DNA from: Ochotona curzoniae
Taxonomy: Eukaryota; Chordata; Mammalia; Lagomorpha; Ochotonidae
Direction: 5' to 3'
Length of the DNA stretch: 64,000 nt
NCBI RefSeq assembly: GCF_017591425.1
Contig: NW_024465423.1
Coordinates: 153,804-217,803, forward strand
The notes under the pieces are model-generated. The model was not told the origin of the DNA, did no database searches, and saw only the letters and a program-made list of their open reading frames with translations. Position 1 is the first letter of the stretch, and each line of letters opens with the position of its first letter. The position numbers were made by a program, and so were the translations under genes. Of this stretch, positions 37,424-49,070 are shown piece after piece.

Positions 37424-37752
37424 GGCCCGGCATGGTAGCCTTGCAATTAAAGTTCTCACCTAGTGTGTTCTGGGACTCTATCTCATCACCAGTTCTGGTG
37501 CCTGTCCCAGTGATCCTGCTTCCCATCCAGTTCCCTTTTTAAGGTCTGTGAAAGCAGTCAAGGACAACCCAAGTCCTAGCACCATGCACCCACGTGCGAC
37601 CTGGAAGAAGCTCACAGGTCTTGGCCCACGATCAGGGAAGCTATGGCACTTGCAGCCATTTGCTGGAGTGAGTCAGCAGAAGGAAGAGCTTCCTCTCTGC
37701 CTCTCCTTCTCTCTGTATATCTGACTTTCCAATAAAAATCAATAAAACTTTG
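37424..37752 (+). mobile_element. tRNA-derived lagomorph SINE (right arm)
   Basis: Plus-strand, full-length copy beginning GGCCCGGCATGGTAGCC and ending with an AATAAAAATCAATAAAA tail. Mirror of 8,428-8,756. Confidence 0.9.
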
Positions 37753-38051
37753 AAACATGCAAGGTAAATAGACAAATTGACCATGAAAACATTTATGAAA
37801 AACTGGCAACATCAGGTTGTTAACTTAATAATTCCACAGGCAAATGATCCAACGGCTCATTACAAGATGAATACTTGCTAAACATACCAAACAACAGGGC
37901 ATAACTATTTCCTTCCAAAAACAGCATAATTCAACGCCCCCCCCCAAAAAAAAATAAACTAGACAGAGTGAGGTGATGGGTGAGAAATACCATGCCAGCG
38001 ACAACACAAATGAGAAGCTTTATGTATACTGATATCACACACAATAGATTC

Positions 38052-38206
38052 TGTCACCTATATATAAAATAAATATATATAATGATATATATTATATAAT
38101 ATGTACAAATAAAATAAATACATATTTTATAAATAAAATAAAAATATATAATATACAACCACATATATTATATAAAATAAATATATGTATATTACATATA
38201 TATTAA
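38052..38206. repeat. AT-rich low-complexity tract (right arm)
   Basis: Mirror of 7,974-8,128. Confidence 0.9.
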
Positions 38207-38209
38207 AAG

Positions 38210-39230
38210 AGATGACAAAGTGTATCACAGTGAACAGTGAAATAATTCAGTACGGAGAACCTATAATAAATGCGTATATATATTCACAATGCTACATGCT
38301 AATTGAACGTGATTGTTAATGGACATAAAGGGAAAGAAGTTTTCACTACAATAATAATGGCTGATAGCTACATTCCAACTTAGCAAATGGCCATATCAAC
38401 TACACAAAAAATCAAGCAAGAAGTATCAGAGTTAATGTGTACTCTGGGTCAGTCAGACCTCAAAATGTAATAGCTAGAATCATACAATGAATCTCTAAAA
38501 CAAATCAACAACTCATGAAACTCTGGAATTATGCCATAAAATGGAGACTCAGCAACACATTATTGAATGAACAATGGGCCAATGATAAAATCAAAAGAAA
38601 CCTAGAAATGAATAATGAATAAAGATAACTGCACAGCATGTCAAGTTACAAGACACTAAAAAAGGGATAAGAAAACCAATGCATAATTGCAATCAACAAA
38701 TCACAAAACAGTATGAAGAAAACAATAATTGAAGATAGGTGAAATGTAAAGATATAATAGTCATACATATTACTCTATCAATTTCATCCAGTGAATGCAA
38801 TACATATCACCATATGTATATCAAGGAATCTAAGAATAGTATCTACAGGATGAAGAATAAACTGTAAGTCCATTCAAAATACTCAGACACATATTTGGAT
38901 TAAAAACCCACCATTAGAAAAAACATTGCTAATTAAGCATAGAAAAACTCTTCTCAAAATATAAAGGATATATATATCAAAGTCAACAGCCATATCAAAT
39001 TATGTTGTCAAAAGCTGAACTTCTTCCAAGATCTGAAACAAGCCAAGCATATCAACTTCTGCCATGCTTACCAGGAGGAGAAAGAAAGAAGTAGCTGGCT
39101 CAATAGAGAAAAAGATGAAGTCCAATATTCATGTGTGCAGAGGACATGATGCTCTAAGTGGGAAAACCTAAAGAGGCAAATTTCATCACTGGTCCTCATG
39201 TCTGCCCACCATAGGAACCTTTGCCATTGC
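38210..39230 (+). mobile_element. Ancient L1 ORF2 fragment (right arm)
   Basis: Mirror of 6,950-7,970. L1-like word order in the plus orientation, with no open frame. Confidence 0.6.
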
Positions 39231-39374
39231 CACATGTTCCTCTGTCATAATCCCATTTTCAGTCCATTATTCACCACAGAAGAATTAGTCAGCTCCTATT
39301 TCCCACCCACATTCCAGGAGCAGCTCTCAGAGTTCCAGTAACGACCAATACTTTGTAGCCAGAAAGTGAGAAAC

Positions 39375-39868
39375 AGAGAGAAGGGTGGGAGGCAGGAGGA
39401 AGGGAAGGAAAGGAGGTAGAGAGAAAAGGAAGAAAGGCAGAGAGAGAGGAAGGGAGAAAGAAAGGAAGGAAGGAAGGAAGGAAGGAAGGAAGGAAGGAAG
39501 GAAGGAAGGAAGGAAGGAAGGAAGGAAGGAAGGAAGAAAGGAAGGAAAGGAGGGAGGAAGGAGGAAAGGAAGGGAGGGAGGAAGGAACGAAGGAAGGAAG
39601 GAAGGAACACAGGAAGGAAGGAAAGGAGGAAGGAAATAAAGAAGGAAGGAAGGAAGGGACGACAGAAGGGAGGGAGGAAGGAAACAAGGAAGGAAGGAAG
39701 GTAGAAAGGAAGGAAGGAAAGAAAGAAGGAAAAAAGGACGCGACGGAGGAATGAAGGAAGGGAGAAAGAATGGGAGAGACAGAGGGAGGGAGAGGAAGGT
39801 AGGAAGGGATAAGGAAGGGAGGGAGTGAGGGAGTGAAGGAGTGAGGGAGGGAGAAAATAAGAGAGTAT
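39375..39868. repeat. (GGAA)n purine array (right arm)
   Basis: Mirror of the pyrimidine array at 6,315-6,805, with a perfect core at about 39,463-39,535. ORFs across it are artefacts. Confidence 0.97.
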
Positions 39869-40607
39869 GCATTACTCTGCATTTGAAAGACCTGATGTCA
39901 CTTCAAGCTAATCCATAGTGAACTGCTTCACTACTGCTTTTTTATAAGCCCGGAAAGTAGATCTATGTGCTGAAGAACATAGAGCACACCACATATTTTA
40001 CAGGTCATCAAGAGGTTCTATACAACCCAAGGTCTGTGCTAAGTTGCTCTCCGTGTCATTGATACCTCTATATTGACACCTATCATTTGAAACCCTGGAT
40101 GTTTATCAAGTAATGCAGGAAGGAGAAAGTCCTTGAATACAAGAATCACAATGTGGCTGCTATTTGGGCTCAGTCACAAGCATTCCCTGGGAGTCTTGGG
40201 GAAGACATGACTTTCAATACCATATAGCCAACTGCTCATTCCTGTGGGCAAACTCTATGAGCCCAGTACTTAGAAACCTACCGCCCACCTGAAAGGCCTA
40301 GCTGTAACTCCAGACACCCCAATTCTGCCAGCATGTAGACCGCCATTCGGAAAGACAACCAGGAACAAGTTAAACATTGTGGAGGCTCTCTCATCCAGAT
40401 CCATTTCTGAGTGTGCATGTAACAGACCTTCTATGTTTTGTTCACTCTCACTGTGGGTAACTATGCCTTTAGAAGATGAACCTACACAGTCCAAGGAATA
40501 AAATACAATAGGTATAAAGAATATTTATTGTGACAGCTGGTCAATGTAAAATGTCTTTTAATCACATTTTAAAAGAGTTCAGGCCACTAGTTGTTGCTGG
40601 CAGTGTT
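39869..40607. other. Unassigned DNA (right arm)
   Basis: Mirror of 5,573-6,310. Nothing recognised. Confidence 0.5.
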
Positions 40608-41380
40608 TTTATTTATTTATTTATTTGTTTGTTTTTCTTTCTTACAATCACTTAGGCTTTAACAGAAAAACAATCCTGGATATTTTCACACTTTTAACTT
40701 GTTGTGAACCCACACCGTGACAGGCACAGTGCAGGCCAACTAGTGCTCCTTCAGCATCAGGGCAGCACAAGCTGCCACTGAAAGCCTTGAGCTTCTCAAC
40801 AGTGCTAACATTTAGTTGCCTGCAATGTGAAGATAATTCCTGGAAGGTAGACATGAAAGGGCAGGGAGCCCACCAAAGCCACCCAGGACCCACCACCTGA
40901 GCAATCATATATTAGCCCACTCTGGGCACGTGTCTTTCCACATGCTTTTCTTCTGGCTGACCCACAATGGTGACCTCAGCATGCCTGCACCAGAAACATG
41001 GTCCAGCAGCAGGGCTGAACCCAGGCCGCCCCGTGTAGGACAGGAGGGCTGTTGTCTACCCCTTTCACCCGCAGCCTGCATCCCTGGTGCAAGGCTGAGC
41101 CGGGCACACCCCGCAAAGTCCCCCTCCCTGTGCACAGGGAGCCTGGGGCCAGGCTCAGGTTGACACACTCGCTTTCCTGCTCGCACACTGTAATTCCCAG
41201 GAGAGCTCAGCACGCTGGGGGTGGATTGGGGTCCACTTCACGCACTATGACGCCCCACCCATTGTCAATGCCGAGATCTCTGCACATGCACTTTTGTTGG
41301 CACGTCGCCACTTCCGGGAGACAGTGCGGGTCCCTTGAATGATGAGGGCGGTAGTCAGGCAGGGAGAAGTTGGGACATTC
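40608..41380. other. GC-rich stretch upstream of the L1 5' UTR (right arm)
   Basis: Mirror of 4,800-5,573, including an ATTT tetranucleotide run at about 40,608-40,632. It may include the true 5' end of the L1 promoter, and the boundary cannot be fixed by eye. Confidence 0.5.
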
Positions 41381-42479
41381 CCCACATTCTCTGTTTAGCA
41401 TGGCAGCCTCTGTGGATCTGAGCACGAGATCCACTGAGGTGGAGTATGGCTGTGGTGCCGGGCAGGTAGAAGGGCCGAGAAGTGCTTTAGGAAAGAGGCC
41501 CTATATGGAGCCTCCTCATGGGAAAGTCACCAGGGCCTGCGCAGTTACCACAGCTGTCAGGTGTCAGACAGTTCGTGTCCTTTGCTGGGAAAAGGGCCCG
41601 GTGTCCATTCTGAGGAACCCCACCCCCACCCCAGTAAAGGGAGACCTGTGAGCTGAGGGAGAGAGTCTGGCCCTGCTGGGTGGCATCAGCATCAACTTGG
41701 CTGCTGTGTACTTTGAAGTTGCTGGGGTAGTGGCTGAGCAGGAGGTGGGAGGAGCATGCTGGAGGGAGGTGAGCAGAGGAGGAGGGGAGGTGAAGGAGCT
41801 CCTAGCAGCCTGTTGTGCACACCAGGAAAGGAGGCATGAGAACCAGCAGGCCCCAGCGGCATTTGGGTCAAGGACACCCCAGTTACAAGTGTGCCCTGAG
41901 AGACATCCATTGACCAGTGCTCATGAGAGACTGAAGCAGAGGCTGCTGCAGAAACAAGCCAGAGAAGGAAAAAAGATGGCCAACCTTGAAGAGCTGGTGT
42001 AAGCTGGAGAACAAAGAGAAGAGGACTGATCCAGCAGAGGAACAAACCAGGAGACAAAGAATTGCAGGAGAGGAGTTGGATGGTCACTTGACATCACTGA
42101 AGTTAGAAGATCAACACAGCTTGGAGGGACAGTCAGAAAAAGAAAGAAAGGAAAGGCAACACTCCACACAAGACTTGGTGAGTTGCTGTCCCAGGCATGT
42201 GGAAGGTCAGTGCAGTTTCTGCTGATCCTGGGAAGACAAGGGCAGCTGCCAAAACAAGTTCCCACACCAGCGGGAGCCACAGAAAACTGGAGTCCTGGAA
42301 ACCCTAAGGGTGGCTACTGGTTTGAACATAGGGGACATCAACCCCTGCTGAGGTTGACGACAAGCAGGGGAGGAGGTTCCAGCAGAACTCCCACCAGCAG
42401 GTCATCACCATTGAGAGAGTGCAGAGGGACCTGGAGCCACTTTCTGGGGCTGGGTCACAGAAACTTGGTGGCTCCAAAC

Positions 42480-43430
42480 TGTGGATTAGCTTTGGAATTT
42501 CCTGCTGTGTTTTGCCTGAGCCCCAGTGGTGGGGCACTACACTGCAGAGTCAGCCAACCCAGGCAGAGGTGCAGGCCAGCAGGGACACAGTGGCACACCT
42601 TCCAACTGTGGAGCACATCTGAGAGAGTGCAACAGGAAGCCTCACTAAGCTGGGTATGACAAGCTTTTCTAGCCCAGCTCAGGCTGTGGATTCCAAGCTG
42701 CAGGTAGCTGGAAGCTCCTGCAAAGCCCAGCTTTTCTAACTCAGCTTGGGGCTGCAAATTCCAAGCCACAAGTGGGCAGCTGGATGCTTGGGTGGAATCC
42801 CCTGCTGTGCTCAGCTCCAACCCCAGAGGTGGGGCACCACTCAACAGAGTCTATTGATCCAGAGAGGTGCGGGCTAGCAGGAACAAGACAGTGTGTCTCA
42901 CTGTGGGACAGCACCTTTGAAAGAGTGCAACAGGGACCCTCACTAGGCCTGGGCACACCAAGTTTTCCCAAACCAACTCAGGCCTGCAAATTCTGAGCCC
43001 CAGGCAGCTGAAAGCTCCAGTGGAACCCCCTGCTGTGCTCAGCTCCAACTCCAGAGGAAGGGCAGCACTGCTCCACACAGCTAGCTGACCTGGGCAGGGA
43101 CACAGGCTAGCAGGCTTGCAGGGATACCAGTGTGTCTCACAGTGGGACAGCACCTTTGAGAAAGTGTCACAGGTAGAGTAGCCTCACACTAGGGCCTGCC
43201 CCCAGAGCCTTCTGACCCAACTCAGGGTCAGAAAGAGCAGCAGGTGGCTGGGGACTGGGGCAGAACCCCCTGCTGTGCTCAGCTCCAACCCCAACAGGCA
43301 GGGCATGGCTCAACACAGCCTGCTGACCTGGGTGGAGATGCAGGCTAGTGGGCCACAGCAGCGTGTTTCCCAACAGGGGAGCACATTTGTGAGAGTGTAG
43401 CAGGGTGTGGAACCACATGCTTTATATCTG
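42480..43430 (+). repeat. L1 5' UTR tandem monomers (right arm)
   Basis: Units begin at about 42,501, 42,801, 43,030 and 43,270 with CCTGCTGTG. Unit lengths are about 300, 229 and 240 bp, with a partial last unit. Each contains a 'gagagtg'-type block and a 'ggcctg/ggtatg' joining region. Confidence 0.75.
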
Positions 43431-43754
43431 CGCAGGGCAAAGACAAGAAGTCCAAGGCTACAAAGTCTCTCATCCACACTCTATCCCTGTTGGCACACAT
43501 AAGACAATACCTAACCGAGAAAATAGAAGAAGGCCGACCGAGAAGGACAGGCATGAGTAGGATGTGGTAAAAGAGGGACAAAAGATAGCTGAGGGAGGAG
43601 CAGCAGACTAGAAACCTGCAGAGAAGAGTGCTTGAAGTGTCCCTGAACACCGAGCAACCAAGAAGGATCACACAACTTGGAAGGAATCTAGAGAGAATAA
43701 GCAGGGAACACAACAACCCGCTCAGAACATTAAAAAAAAAAAAAAAAAAACACA

Positions 43755-44650
43755 CAGTGGGGAAAAGCAACAGAAAAAGCAATGACTCAGATGAGAGAGT
43801 GAGCACCCCACCAAAAAAAGAATAAAAGCCAACATCTAGTTTGGAGATGTGAGATGAAGACATGGAAGCTTTACCAGACAAGGAATTTTAAAAATTAATG
43901 ATAAAACTCATCAGAGACAATGAGAAGTGGGAAGACTTCAAAAACCACATAGTCACACAAATACAAGTCAAAAACAAAATTCATGACCTGGAAACCAAGG
44001 TTGAAAGTATGACCAACAATAAATACAGCAGAAGAAAGGATCTCTGAAATGGAAGAGACACATAATGAAGATACCCAGCTCGTTAAACAGCTGGAGATAA
44101 ACCTCAGCAAAGCTAATAAAATGATACAAGAAGTGAAAGATCACCTCAGAAAATCGAATATTCAGATCATGGGCCTTCCCGAAAGAGTGGAAAGAGAGTC
44201 AGGAATGCAAATGGTGCTCGATGAAATTATACAGGAAAACTTCCAAAACACTTGGAACATGAATCCAACCCACATACCAAATGGACAGAGAACTCCCAAC
44301 AGACAAGATCCAAAGAGATCTTCACCCAGACACATGGTGCTCAAGTTCTACTCCAACAAAGACAAAGAAAGAATCCTGAGACAAGTACAAAGCAGAGAAA
44401 AAAATCACATACAGGGGAAAACCAATCAGAATCACTGTTGACTACTCTGAAGAGACTCTACAAGCCAGAGAGAATGGGCAAAGATTTTCCAAATCCTGAA
44501 GCAAAACAACTGTCAACCAAGAATAACGTACCCAGCAATGATCTCATTTGTATATGAGGACGAAATCAGATACTTTCATAGCAAAGAAAAACTAGAAGAA
44601 TATGCCAACACAAAACCAGCTCTGCAAAATCTCCTCAGAAATGTGCTAAT
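43755..44650 (+). pseudogene. L1 ORF1 remnant (right arm)
   Basis: The frame starts near a GKSNRKSND-like N-terminus at about 43,765, stops at 43,825, and continues in fragments. The RNA-recognition core is in 44,049-44,441 and the C-terminal domain follows in another frame with KPALQNLL-type text around 44,610-44,640. ORF1p is an RNA-binding trimer needed for L1 mobility. At least three stops and two frame changes make it non-functional. An A-run of about 19 lies just upstream (43,731-43,750) and differs in length and flanking bases from the left arm. Confidence 0.8.
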
Positions 44651-44767
44651 TGCAGGAAAAAAGGAGGCAAACCATGAGCAAAGATGGCAAGCAGGAAGGT
44701 TTACAAACTAAAGAACACACAAGGAATGGCAATTACACAGACAACAACACACACAAAACACACTCTC

Positions 44768-45900
44768 ATGGCAGGGAAAATCACAACCTCTCAATTTTAA
44801 CTCTTAACACAAATGGTCTAAACTCACCAACCAAAGACAGAGATTAATGGAATGGATCATCAAACAAGACCCAACTATCTTTTGCCTACAAGAAACACAT
44901 CTAACCAGAAAAGATGCAAACAAACTGAAAGTGAAGGGATGGAAAAAGATATTTCGTGCTAATGGAAGAGAAAAAAAAGCTGGGGTAGCTGTCATAATTT
45001 CAGATGAGATAGACTTCAACTAACATCAAAAGAGACAGGAAAGGCCATTTTATATTGGTGAAAGAATGATCCATCAAGAAGCAATCAGCATTTTTAACAT
45101 TTATGCACCAATTTCCAATGCACCTCATTAAGTGAAGCAATTACTTACAGATTTAAGGGGAGACATAGATATGCACACAATATTTGTGCATGATCTCAAC
45201 ACACCTTGAACACCAATGGGCAGATAGATGAAACAAAAACTCAACACAGAAACAACAGAGCTCACACAAACAAAAGAACAACTGGATTTAGTAGACATAT
45301 ATAGAACTTTTTATCCTAAGGCTACAGACTACACATTTTTCTCAGCGGTGCATGGCACCTTCTCCAGAATCGACCATATGATAGGGCACAAAGCAAATCT
45401 AAATAACTTCCAGAAGATTAGAATCATACCTCTGAGACCACCATGGAATGAGACTGGAAATCAACAATGCAAAACACACCATGAAATATAGACACTCTTG
45501 GAACATGAACAGTATGCTATTAAATGAGCAATGGATCAGAGAAGAAATTAAAGATGAGATAAAAAAATGTATGGAAACCAATGAAAACTCCAATACAACA
45601 TTCCAAAACTTGTGGGACAATGTCAAAGCAGTGCTACGAGGTAATATCATTACAATTGGAGCCCATGTCAAGGCCCAAGAAAGGTGCCAAATACAGGAAT
45701 TAAGCACACAAATCCAGGAATTGGAACAACAGCAGCAGAAGAGCCCCACACACAATAGGAAACAAGAAATCATCAAAACAAGGGAGGAGATAAATCCAAT
45801 AAAATTTTTAAAAAATACATAAAATCAACAAATCAAAAAGTTGGTTTTTTGAGATGCTAAACAAAATAAAAAACTCTCCACGGGCCCAACTGACTTATAA

Positions 45901-45940
<40 letters not shown>

Positions 45941-48531
45941 TCAACGGCATTATAGATGAAAAATGCAACATAAGAACAGACACTGTGATCATTAAGAAAA
46001 TCATTAGAAATTACTACAAAGAACTGAACTCCAATACATTTGAGGATCACCACAAAATGGAAAAATTCTTTGACTTCCACCACTTACCAAAACGTAGTTC
46101 AGAGGCAACAGAATTAAATAAACCCATAACTGAGGCAGAGATTGAAGCAGTCATCAACAATCTCCCAACAAAGAAAAGCCCAGGCTCAGACGGTTTCACT
46201 ACAGAATTATACAAAACATTCCGAACAGAGCTAACCCCAATCCTCTACAAACTCTTCAAAAAATAGAAAAGGAAGCAACCCTTCCAAATTCATTCTATGA
46301 AGCCAACATTACCTTAACACCCAAACCGGATAGAGAACCATCAGAGAAGGAAAACTACAGACTTTTCTCTCTGATGAACATTGATGCTAAAATTCTCAAC
46401 AAAATCCTAGCCAATAGAATTCAAAAAATCATCAGACAGATCATTCATCCGGATCAAGTAGGATTCATCCCTGGAATGCAGGAATGGTTCAACAATCAGA
46501 AATCCATAAATGTGATACACCACATCCAAAAAGTGTAAAACAAGAACCACATGATAGTATCAATAGACGCAGAAAAAGCTTTAGGCAAAATCCAACTCCT
46601 CTTCATGCTAAAAATGCTAACCAAGGTATGCATAGAAGGAACAATCCACAACATAATCAAAGCAATTTATGAAAAACCCAACGCCAGTATCATGCCGAAT
46701 GGAGAAAAGCTAGAAACCTTCCCACTGAGATCTGGAACAAGACAAGGATGCCTGCTATCTCTACTGCTATTCAAAATAGTCCTAGAGGTGCTTGCAGAGG
46801 CCATAAGATGAGAAAAAGAAATCAGAGACATACAAATAGGAAACGAAGAAGTCAAGCTTTCATTATATGCACATGACATGATCCTGTTCATAGAAAAACC
46901 AGGAGACTCAATACAGAAACTGCTAGAACTATTATATGAGAGTTTGACAGAGTGGCAGGGTACAAAATTAATGAACAAAAATCAACAACCATATTGTATG
47001 CAAACAGCCCCAAAATGGAAAATGGTATAACCAACAGGATATCATTCAAAATATCAGAGGAAAGTATGAAGTATGTGGGAATAAATCTAACCAAAAGTGT
47101 AGGGGACCTTTTCGAAGAAAACTACAAACTACTCAAAAAAGAAATTAAACAAGACCTCAAAAGATGGAATAACTTCCCATGCTCCTGGATAGGTAAAATC
47201 AATATCATTAAAATGTCTATACTACCACAAGCAATATACATTTTCAACGCAATTCCAATCAAATTGCTCAAAACATTCTTTATGGAACTGGACACAATGA
47301 TTCAAAAGTTCACCTGGAAACACAAAAAAACATGAACTTGTAGAACCATCCTAAAGAGCAAGAAGTTAGCATGGGGGATCACAGTTCCGGACCTCTGGTC
47401 ATACTATAGAGCAGTGGTTATCAAAACAGCCTGGCACTGGCACAAAAATAGAGAGGAAGATCAATGGGACAGAATAGAAACACCAAAATGGAGCCAACAC
47501 AGATACAGCCAAATAATCTTTAACAAAAAGACCAATGACAGTGTAAACAAATGGGAAGGCCTCTTCAGTAAATGTTGTTGGGAAAACTGGCTGATAGCCT
47601 GCAGAAACAAAACGATAGATCTGCATCTATCACCATACACTAAGATCCAATCTACATGGATAAAAGAATTAAACCTTCATCCAGAAACCTTCAAACTCTT
47701 GCAAGAAAATGTAGGAAACACCCTGCAAGACCTAGGAGTAGGTCCTGACTTTCTAAGAGGGACACCAAAAGCAATAGCAGTTAAGAACAGAATAAACAAA
47801 TAAACAAATGGGTCCCCATCAAACTAAGAAGCTTCTGTGCAGCAAGGAAAACAATCAGCAAAGTATAAAAGCAACCCACAGAATGGGAGAAGATCTTTGA
47901 GCACTATGTAGTGGATAAAGGGCTAATCTCCAGAATATGAAAAGAACTCCAAAACAACCAAAACACCAAAACAAACAAGCCACTCAAGAAATGGGCATGA
48001 GAAATGGGCAAAGTTTTCACAAAGGAACAAGCACAAACAAACATATGAAAAAATGCTCCAGTTCCTGGCAATAAGGGAAATGCAAATTAAGACATCGATG
48101 AGATACCACCTAACACTAGTAAGATTGGTCCATATAAAAAAGAACACCAACGATACTTGTTGGCGAGGATGTGGGGAAAAGGGAACCCTACTCCTCTGCT
48201 CGTGGGGCTGCAGGTTGGTACCTTTATGGAAATCAGTATGGAGAACACCTAAAAAACTCAAAATCTGCATACAATATGATCCAGCAATAGCACTCCTAGG
48301 AATATACCCAAAACACCTGTTTCATGACAAACCTACATGCACCCCTATGTTCATAGCAGCACAATCAGTAATTGCCAAAACATGAATTGCCCATCAGCAG
48401 AAGACTGGATAAGAAAGCTTTGGTTCATCTACTCCATGGAATACTACTCAGCTAGTAAAAAAATCAAAATGCAGCTCTTTGTGGCTAAATGGGCACAACT
48501 GGAAACTAAAATGCTAAGGCAAAATGAGTGA
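44768..48531 (+). pseudogene. L1 ORF2 (endonuclease/reverse transcriptase), inactivated
   Basis: The 3.76 kb span equals a normal L1 ORF2 (about 1,250 codons). Fragments in order: endonuclease N-terminus (44,800-45,000), endonuclease/linker (45,228-45,822), linker to RT (45,985-46,266, containing KKSPGSDGFTTELYK), RT core (46,551-46,811, with an [10 protein letters not shown] motif), catalytic box at 46,866-46,877, thumb and linker (46,952-47,335 and 47,414-47,803), and the Cys-rich end with MEYYSASKK near 48,440. The catalytic motif reads YAHD, so the first of the paired aspartates is replaced by His. In-frame stops and a GA-run (45,901-45,939) add further breaks. Confidence 0.88.
45901..45939. 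repeat. A-tract plus (GA)n
   Basis: Mirror of 245-280 with a different repeat number. It sits inside L1 ORF2. Confidence 0.9.
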
Positions 48532-49010
48532 ATCCCAAAAGGTTAGATACCACATGCTTGCCTTAATTTAACCTGATATTTTTGGTTGGTTTGTTTGCTT
48601 GTTTTTGAACCTGTCATTGATACTGTCTCAACACATGTGTTTCGAACAATTGAACTTGCATTATTTTTAATATATTATTTACTCAATAATATGTCAATTA
48701 ATTCCATAACATTGTATACTGATGTTTTGTTGAGGCTTTTAACTGACCAAGCCTTTACTCTGTTAGCTCTACCTTTAGACCAGAGAAGGTCTACCACAGA
48801 AGCTGCTTATCTTATCAGGACAATAAGATGCTGGACTCTATGCTAGGTATATGCTTGCAATGAAGGAATCTCAAATGAACTTGAACTGTGGTAATGCAAA
48901 AAGGTGGAGGAATCCACCATGGGGGGAGGGTTCTGGCAGGGGTGGGGGAATCCCAGTGCCTAGAAAACTGTATCACATGATAAAATGTTATTAACAATTA
49001 AAAACATAGG
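48532..49010 (+). mobile_element. L1 3' UTR (right-arm L1)
   Basis: Ends the L1 with the family's G-rich run (ccaccatggggggagggttc) and an A-rich tail. A further A-rich stretch follows at 49,010-49,070. The segment is the reference for the two shorter L1 tails at 23,821-23,946 and 29,180-29,590. Confidence 0.85.
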
Positions 49011-49070
49011 AAAAAAGAAAAAAAGCGATTAAATTTAAAAAAAAAGGTATTAAATTAAAAAAAAAAAGAA

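Larger units (their letters stand above)
1..46181. repeat. Giant inverted repeat (palindrome), arms of at least 16.6 kb with a 13.0 kb spacer
   Basis: The left arm (1-16,589) is the reverse complement of the right arm (29,591-46,181). Coordinates of matching points sum to about 46,180 throughout, so the centre of symmetry is near 23,090. Matching landmarks include the CCTT/GGAA array, the SINE, the TA/TG array and the L1. Inspection finds only a handful of substitutions, for example near 2,422, 12,101, 14,222 and 16,558, plus length changes in homopolymer and CT/GA runs near 245-280 and 9,968. Identity is therefore well above 99.9 percent by eye. The left arm starts at or before base 1, so the full arm length is not visible. 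The inner ends are sharp. Large near-identical palindromes of this kind are known on mammalian sex chromosomes; the chromosome here is not known. Confidence 0.96.
41380..49010 (+). mobile_element. Near-full-length L1 retrotransposon (right arm, running past the window's mirror limit)
   Basis: Plus strand: 5' UTR about 41,380-43,750 with tandem monomers, broken ORF1 43,755-44,650, broken ORF2 44,768-48,531, and a 3' UTR ending in an A-rich tail near 49,010 (aaggtggaggaatccaccat, G-rich run, 'attaaaaacatagg'). Total length of about 7.6 kb is that of a complete L1. Stops, frameshifts and a changed RT active site show it is inactive. The part up to 46,181 is mirrored at the window start. The rest has no partner inside the window. 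Confidence 0.88.

Noticed and set aside
1..46181. Palindrome as a simple hairpin chimera of a sequencing read
   Set aside because: Such artefacts have arms that touch. Here a 13 kb unique spacer with its own target-duplicated provirus separates the arms, and a few arm-specific substitutions exist. An assembly duplication cannot be fully excluded.
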